From: CAYXLI01 sp964464925
GTDB taxonomy: Bacteria; Acidobacteriota; Terriglobia; Bryobacterales; Bryobacteraceae
Length of the DNA: 64,000 bases
Direction of reading: 5' to 3'
Assembly: GCA_964464925.1 (NCBI GenBank)
Contig: CAYXLI010000003.1
Span: forward strand, 62,001 to 126,000
The position numbers and the translations under genes were made by a program. The notes under the pieces were generated by a model that worked only from the letters and a program-made list of their open reading frames with translations, made no database searches and was not told the DNA's origin. Positions 60,007-64,000 of the stretch are shown here, in pieces (position 1 is the stretch's first letter; each line of letters starts with the position of its first letter).

Positions 60007-60049
60007 AATCTACGCCATTTACAATATCGCAGCCGAACTGCGAGTGGAG

Positions 60050-60331
60050 CTACTGAGAGAATCTTCTCAGTCGGAACACTTCGACAAACGAGTAATACAC
60101 GTTCACTACGCCAAGGCCGGAGATAGCGCCTCGAAAATAGTTGCTCATCCAGACGTCCTGCGCCCAAAGCGGGAGAGCGGAGAAGTAGTTCCGGTCCCAT
60201 TCGCTGGCCCACGGATACACGATAAGAAAAACACCCATTTCAAACAGAAAAATGACGGCGAGCAGGCCGAACATCTTGTGGTGCCACTTGTAGACGGGCT
60301 TAGTTACTTCAGTTTCCGGCAAGGGCTGCAT
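60050..60331 (-). CDS. Small hypothetical membrane protein
   Basis: 93 aa. One clear membrane helix (about 20-42, KMFGLLAVIFLFEMGVFLIVYPWA) and a weaker apolar segment near 66-85. Not recognised. The ATG overlaps the rnhB stop region by 23 nt, so it is the last gene of the ribosomal operon. Conserved length and operon position would support it; the short C-terminal basic tail (FRLRRF) is consistent with an inner-membrane protein. Confidence 0.72.
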   Translation of the reverse strand: MQPLPETEVTKPVYKWHHKMFGLLAVIFLFEMGVFLIVYPWASEWDRNYFSALPLWAQDVWMSNYFRGAISGLGVVNVYYSFVEVFRLRRFSQ

Positions 60332-60977
60332 TCGCGGTTTCTTCTCTTTGATCGTATCCTGTCCACAGATCCAATTGACAGCTCATACGCACGGGTTCAA
60401 AACTGAACCGGTGCAGCATTGTAGGGCCGTAGCGTTTCAAGGCGTCGTAGTGTTCTGGCGTGCCGTAGCCCTTGTGGCGGGCTAAGCCGTATTCGGGAAA
60501 TACCGCGTCCCATTTCTGCAGCGTCTCGTCCCGGTAAGTCTTGGCAAGAATCGAAGCGGCTGCAATACACTGGCAGAGCGCGTCCCCGTGGATCAGCGGT
60601 TCCTGTTCGATGGGAAGATCAATTTTGACCGCGTCGATGAGGAGGTAGTCGGGGGTGGGCTGCAACTGCCCGATCGCGCGGCGCATCGCGAGCCGGGATG
60701 CCTGGTAGATGTTAATGCGGTCGATCTCAAACGCATCCGCGCCGCCGACCGCCCAGGCGATGGCACGTTCCCGGATGCGTCCCGCAAGCACATCGCGTCG
60801 CTCCGAGTCGAGCAACTTACTGTCATTCAGGCCGCGGATGGGGCGCTCCGGGCACAGCACGACCGCGGCAGCGATCACGGGGCCGAACAAAGAGCCGCGG
60901 CCGGCTTCGTCGACACCGGCCACCATTTGAAACCCCCGTGCGCGTGCATCGCGCTCGTACTTGCCTGAGCAGCTCAC
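60309..60977 (-). CDS. rnhB: Ribonuclease HII
   Basis: 222 aa. Removes ribonucleotides from DNA and RNA primers. The catalytic acids are in VAGVDEAGRGSLFGPV (D23 and E24), GLNDSKLLDSERR, IDAVKIDLPIEQEPLIHGDAL and CQCIAAASILAKTYRDE. The start GTG at 60977 has no strong ribosome site; internal starts would damage the conserved N-terminus. It is directly downstream of rplS as in many bacteria and overlaps the small membrane protein by 23 nt. Confidence 0.95.
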   Translation of the reverse strand: MSCSGKYERDARARGFQMVAGVDEAGRGSLFGPVIAAAVVLCPERPIRGLNDSKLLDSERRDVLAGRIRERAIAWAVGGADAFEIDRINIYQASRLAMRRAIGQLQPTPDYLLIDAVKIDLPIEQEPLIHGDALCQCIAAASILAKTYRDETLQKWDAVFPEYGLARHKGYGTPEHYDALKRYGPTMLHRFSFEPVRMSCQLDLWTGYDQREETANAALAGN

Positions 60978-61001
60978 CGCTTTTGTAAGCCAGCGGAGTG
61001 T

Positions 61002-61358
61002 CTAGGAGCCCTTTTCGCGCTCGCGCAGACGCGCGGCTTTGCCCTTCAGGCCACGAAGATAGTAGAGTTTCGCGCGGCGCACAACACCCGTACGGACCAC
61101 GTCAATGTGGTCGATGACGGGAGCATTGATCGGGAAGATGCGCTCGACGCCCTGGCCGAAGCTGATCTTCCGAACCGTTATGCTCTCGCCCATGCCCGTG
61201 TTAGCGCGCTTGATGACAGTACCTTCAAACGCCTGCAGGCGCTCCTTGTCGCCTTCCTTAATCTTTACGTGTACGCGAATGGTATCGCCGGGACGGAACT
61301 CCGGGATATCACTCCGCTTGTTCTTGTTTACTACTTTGGTCAACAGAGCGTTCTGCAT
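61002..61358 (-). CDS. rplS: 50S ribosomal protein L19
   Basis: 118 aa, usual length. Binds 23S rRNA at the subunit interface. Recognised by PEFRPGDTIRVHVKIKEGDKERLQAFEGTVIKR, GESITVRKISFGQGVERIFPINAPVIDHIDVVR and VVRRAKLYYLR. The ATG with AGGAAGG just upstream lies 50 nt inside the end of trmD, a longer overlap than usual for this pair. The downstream gene is rnhB. Confidence 0.98.
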   Translation of the reverse strand: MQNALLTKVVNKNKRSDIPEFRPGDTIRVHVKIKEGDKERLQAFEGTVIKRANTGMGESITVRKISFGQGVERIFPINAPVIDHIDVVRTGVVRRAKLYYLRGLKGKAARLREREKGS

Positions 61359-62064
61359 ATGCTTCCTTCCTATTTCCTAAATCCGGGCGCATGCGGCGGG
61401 TTTTCTCCTCGGCCACTTTCCGGCGCCACTTCCGAATCTCTTCATGGTGCCCGCTCAGGAGCACGTCCGGCACGCGCCAGCCGCGAAACTCAGCGGGACG
61501 CGTCCACTGCGGACAATCGAGCAGCTCGTCTCCATGACCCAGGCTGCTGAACGACTCCCAGCGGGTGGAATCCTCGTTTCCGAGAACTCCCGGCAGCAGT
61601 CGCGCCACGGTATCCACAATCACCGCTGCCGCGAGTTCACCGCCACTCAACACAAAATTTCCGATCGAGAGCTCGTAGTCGGCCAGATGCTCGGCAACTC
61701 GCTCATCGACTCCTTCATACCTTCCGCAGATCAGCAGCAGTTCATCGGCTTCTTCGCAGATTTTGTGCGCGACCGCCTGATCGAACAATTGCCCCTGCGC
61801 CGAGAGAAGGATTGTTCTCTGGCGCGAAGACCGCTCCGGCCAGATGCTCTCCACTGCATCGAAGATCGGTTCGGGCTTCAGCAACATGCCCTCACCGCCT
61901 CCGAACGGCCGATCGTCCACTGTCTTGTGCCGATCGTGCGTCCAGTCCCGCAGGTTGTGCATCCGGATTTGCATCAACCCGGCGGCCTGCGCCTTTCCCA
62001 CGACCCCGTGTTCAAAAGGGCCGCGGAAGAACTCCGGAAATATCGTCAGGAGATGAAACGTCAC
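61309..62064 (-). CDS. trmD: tRNA (guanine-37-N1)-methyltransferase
   Basis: 251 aa SPOUT methyltransferase with a trefoil knot. Key stretches: ILTIFPEFF-like start (LLTIFPEFFRGPFEHGVVG), DWTHDRHKTVDDRPFGGGEGMLLKPEPI, LLICGRYEGVDERV and SIGNFVLSGGELAAAVIVD. The GTG start overlaps the rimM stop (GTGA). The C-terminal 16 residues are rather Gln/Glu/Lys-rich and lie in the region that also encodes the start of L19. Confidence 0.97.
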   Translation of the reverse strand: MTFHLLTIFPEFFRGPFEHGVVGKAQAAGLMQIRMHNLRDWTHDRHKTVDDRPFGGGEGMLLKPEPIFDAVESIWPERSSRQRTILLSAQGQLFDQAVAHKICEEADELLLICGRYEGVDERVAEHLADYELSIGNFVLSGGELAAAVIVDTVARLLPGVLGNEDSTRWESFSSLGHGDELLDCPQWTRPAEFRGWRVPDVLLSGHHEEIRKWRRKVAEEKTRRMRPDLGNRKEAYAERSVDQSSKQEQAE

Positions 62065-62537
62065 AGCTCCAGCAATCCTTCGGGCGGATCGATCACAATC
62101 CGTTTTGCTGCCACGTCAATCTCTACGCAAATCGATTTGGCGAACGGGATATATTTCCCATCTACCACCAGCAAAGGCGTTGGGCCAAATTCCTCCCAGT
62201 TCTCCACCTTGCCAACTACACGGCCGTTCTTCTCGACGACCTCACATCCGATCAGATCGGAGAAGTAGAACTCGCCTTCCCGGGCCGGCGGCCGATCCTC
62301 CTTCGGGATCCGCAATTCCAGCCCTTCCAGCTCTTCGGCGGCGGACATCGCATCCACGCCGCGAAACTTCAAAACGAGGCGGCCTTGGTGTTCCCAGGCC
62401 GACTCTACCTGAACCGGTTTCTGCACGCCATCGGGGCCAATCAGATAGCCCGATTGCAGGTTTTCAAAACGCTCAGCTTTCGCACCGAACGCCTCGGCCG
62501 TGATCTCGCCACGAATGCCGCGAGCCTTACGCAGCAC
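62061..62537 (-). CDS. rimM: 16S rRNA processing protein RimM, start ambiguous
   Basis: 158 aa from the GTG at 62537. RimM binds S19 and helps mature the 30S head. The N-terminal beta-barrel (LRKARGIRGEITAEAFG, then RLVLKFRGVDAMSAAEELEGLELRIPKED) and the C-terminal PRC-barrel (FYFSDLIGCEVVEKNGRVVGKVENWEEFGPTPLLVV) are both present. The conserved first strand (SVTLAV) lies upstream of this GTG in an in-frame stretch that has no ATG, GTG or TTG before the khpA stop. A CTG at 62558 has GGAG at 6 nt and would restore it. Overlaps trmD by 4 nt. Confidence 0.92.
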   Translation of the reverse strand: MLRKARGIRGEITAEAFGAKAERFENLQSGYLIGPDGVQKPVQVESAWEHQGRLVLKFRGVDAMSAAEELEGLELRIPKEDRPPAREGEFYFSDLIGCEVVEKNGRVVGKVENWEEFGPTPLLVVDGKYIPFAKSICVEIDVAAKRIVIDPPEGLLEL

Positions 62538-62561
62538 CGCCAGCGTTACCGAATCCAGAGC

Positions 62562-62801
62562 CTACTCCAAAATCTCGAGAGTAAACCGGCGGTTCAGCTT
62601 CATGCTAGCCGCACCGAGCAGCGTGCGGATCGAACGTGCCGTTCGACCCTGTTTGCCGATAATCTTCCCGAGATCGCTCGGGGCCACGCGCAATTCCAGC
62701 AGCGTGGACTGTTCACCTTCCACCTCGCGGACCTGTACCTCTTCCGGGATGTCAACCAGAGCCTTCGCTATCTCTTCAACCAGTTCTCTCATCCCAGCCA
62801 T
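62562..62801 (-). CDS. khpA: KH domain RNA-binding protein
   Basis: 79 aa from the ATG at 62801, which has AAGGAG at 6 nt; a TTG 11 codons upstream is rejected. Single KH domain with the RNA-binding loop VAPSDLGKIIGKQGRTARSIRTLLGAASMK. KhpA pairs with KhpB to bind many RNAs and affects cell division and translation in Gram-positive bacteria. The position between rpsP and rimM is conserved across phyla. Its TAG stop is in the same frame as rimM. Confidence 0.92.
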   Translation of the reverse strand: MAGMRELVEEIAKALVDIPEEVQVREVEGEQSTLLELRVAPSDLGKIIGKQGRTARSIRTLLGAASMKLNRRFTLEILE

Positions 62802-62834
62802 GGGACTCTCCTTGCGCCTTTCCGGCGCAGACAA

Positions 62835-63092
62835 CTAAGCGACGGGTTGCTCTGCCGGCGCTGGATTGTTCTTCAGAAGACGAGCGACCGTGTCGGACGG
62901 CTGCGCACCATTCTTCACCCAGTGCTCAACGCGATCGTGCTTGATATGGATCTGCTTCGGTACCGATACCGGATTGTAGTGACCAACGACTTCGACAGCG
63001 CGGCTGTTGCGCGCGCGGTCCTTTTCGATTACCACAAGGCGATACGTGGGCTTCTTTTTGGCGCCGAAACGCGCCAGACGAATCATCAACAT
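62835..63092 (-). CDS. rpsP: 30S ribosomal protein S16
   Basis: 85 aa from the ATG at 63092, giving MLMIRLARFGAKKKPTYRLVV, the conserved start; an ATG two codons later (63086) is also possible, and a longer frame upstream is rejected. DRARNSRAVEVVGHYNPV and RVEHWVKNGAQPSDTVARLLK are typical. The C-terminus has a short Pro/Ala tail. It is 32 nt downstream of ffh, the first ribosomal gene of the operon. Confidence 0.97.
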   Translation of the reverse strand: MLMIRLARFGAKKKPTYRLVVIEKDRARNSRAVEVVGHYNPVSVPKQIHIKHDRVEHWVKNGAQPSDTVARLLKNNPAPAEQPVA

Positions 63093-63124
63093 TTCTTTCT
63101 GACCTATCTCCTTACCTGTCAAAC

Positions 63125-64000
63125 CTATCCGAACAAGTTACCCGGCAGCTTCAGCTTGCTGAGGTCAGGCATCTTTTTGCCCATACCGAGCAGGCCGCCG
63201 GAGAAGCTCTTCATCATTTTACGAGCTTGCGAGTACTGCTTTAGCAGATTGTTTACGTCCTGGACCGTCGTACCACTGCCCTTGGCAATGCGCCGGCGTC
63301 GCGCGCCATTGATGATCATGTGGTTGATCCGTTCCTGGCGCGTCATGGAATCGATGATAGCGACGACCTTATTAATCTCGCTCTCATCAACCTTGGCATT
63401 CTTCAATTCTTTCAGCGGGCCGATCTGCGGCATCATCTCCAGCAAACTACCAAACGAACCCAATTTGCGGAGCGAGCGGAGCTGGTCCCGGAAGTCTTCG
63501 AGAGTAAAGTCGTTCTCGATCAGCTTCCGCTGCATCTCCTCGGCCTTCTTCTGGTCGATGGTCTCTTCGACTTTTTCGATCAGCGACAGTACGTCGCCCA
63601 TGCCGAGAATGCGCGAGGCCGCGCGATCGGGATGGAACGGTTCCAGCGCGTCCGATTTCTCGCCGACGCCGATGAATTTCAAGGGCTGATCGGTAACGGC
63701 TCGAATGGAGAGCGCCGCGCCGCCGCGCGCATCGCCGTCCATCTTGGTCAGGATGACACCTGTAATCCCGAGACGCTTGTGGAACTCTTCGGCGGACTTG
63801 ACCGCATCCTGCCCCGTCATGGCATCGGCGACGAAGAGAACCTCAGTCGGATTGAGAAGATCTTTAAGACCTTGCAGCTCTTCCATCAATTGGTCGTCGA
63901 TATGCAGGCGGCCGGCCGTATCGACCAGCAGCAGGTCCCGCCCGCTCTGGACGGCTTCCTTACGCGCGGAACGAGCCAGGTCAATCGGCTTGCTTTCTTC
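63125..64000 (-). CDS. ffh: Signal recognition particle protein Ffh, 5' partial
   Basis: Runs off the right edge of the window; the part present (about 291 codons) covers the second half of the GTPase domain and the M domain. Visible: the G3 motif DTAGRLHIDDQLMEEL at the edge, ADAMTGQDAV, the G4 region TKMDGDARGGAALSI, the closing loop GVGEKSDALEPF, and the Met-rich signal-sequence-binding M domain with the SRP-RNA-contacting segment INGARRRRIAKGSGTTVQDVNNLLKQYSQARKMMKSF. Binds 4.5S RNA and delivers nascent membrane proteins to FtsY. Confidence 0.98.
   Translation of the reverse strand, partial: EESKPIDLARSARKEAVQSGRDLLLVDTAGRLHIDDQLMEELQGLKDLLNPTEVLFVADAMTGQDAVKSAEEFHKRLGITGVILTKMDGDARGGAALSIRAVTDQPLKFIGVGEKSDALEPFHPDRAASRILGMGDVLSLIEKVEETIDQKKAEEMQRKLIENDFTLEDFRDQLRSLRKLGSFGSLLEMMPQIGPLKELKNAKVDESEINKVVAIIDSMTRQERINHMIINGARRRRIAKGSGTTVQDVNNLLKQYSQARKMMKSFSGGLLGMGKKMPDLSKLKLPGNLFG

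Noticed and set aside
61812..63689. Plus-strand frame of 625 codons across trmD, rimM, khpA, rpsP and ffh
   Set aside because: It runs antisense to five well-recognised genes, and its sequence has no domain features; GC-rich DNA gives such frames often.
1..64000. Genome-wide recoding of TAG as a sense codon
   Set aside because: Several intact genes end in TAG as a normal stop, for example the oxidoreductase at 3649-5238, argR and the oxidoreductase at 30626-31921, so the amber in the FecR-DUF6600 gene is a local matter.
1..64000. tRNA, rRNA genes, insertion sequences or CRISPR arrays
   Set aside because: I looked for tRNA-like arms, transposase motifs and regularly spaced repeats and saw none; a dedicated search tool would be needed to exclude a diverged ncRNA.

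Overview
This window reads as a chromosomal segment of a soil-type Acidobacteriota, most like the Bryobacterales/Solibacter group. This is inferred from gene content, since no 16S rRNA gene is present. The supporting features are a moderately high GC content, dense coding on both strands, several Tat-exported Gfo/Idh/MocA-type and TIM-barrel enzymes, secreted S9 peptidases and esterases, a FecR-DUF6600 type protein, and an ANR..N..HSTGP protein of a kind I associate with this phylum. I see no transposase, integrase, CRISPR array, tRNA or rRNA gene.

Layout. 1-6671: 3' part of glgB, yjbQ, two small hypothetical genes, a PYROXD2/CrtI-like FAD oxidoreductase, and a secreted CBM9 protein coupled to a metallo-beta-lactamase-fold protein. 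6721-9605: an arginine operon argF-argH-argR with two ARG-box-like operators over the promoter, so the repressor appears to control its own operon. 9607-13824: a CDF metal exporter, then a three-gene operon of a small unknown protein, tldD and pmbA joined by 4-nt overlaps. 13874-21445: a Bcp-type peroxiredoxin, a histidine-kinase-like protein that lacks the phospho-accepting His, and an overlapping operon of S9 peptidase, thiE and two APC permeases. 21497-28573: Tat-exported oxidoreductase, glcE-glcF, a DUF4038 glycosidase-like protein, ThuA-like and SDR proteins. 28622-33688: a FecR-DUF6600 gene split by one in-frame amber codon, a second Tat Gfo/Idh/MocA enzyme, a probably split PKD-type secreted protein and an ICMT-family membrane protein.

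33719-41813: glycosyltransferase, DUF4097 protein, a MutS-type ATPase with predicted membrane helices, Tat-exported amidohydrolase and TIM-barrel proteins, HupE/UreJ-like and AI-2E-family membrane proteins. 41852-48011: a five-gene overlapping operon of acyl-CoA carboxylase beta subunit, DUF1446/AtuA protein, small AtuA-like protein, enoyl-CoA hydratase and a penicillin-acylase-family amidase. This looks like a catabolic module and is the least explained metabolic system here. 47995-60006: methyltransferase, LarA-like protein, bifunctional penicillin-binding protein, two TPR proteins, a CheY/Rcp1-like regulator, a small ribbon-helix-helix-like protein with inverted ATGTCA repeats upstream, a Tat-exported class V aminotransferase, an S9 peptidase remnant and a type B carboxylesterase. 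60050-64000: the conserved ffh-rpsP-khpA-rimM-trmD-rplS-rnhB ribosome/SRP operon on the minus strand, with ffh running off the window.

The observations I rate highest are the kinase without its His, the amber-split FecR-DUF6600 gene, the membrane MutS-like ATPase, the DUF1446/carboxylase operon, the tandem ARG boxes, and rimM without a standard start codon. No single locus is a convincing new defence or mobile system.
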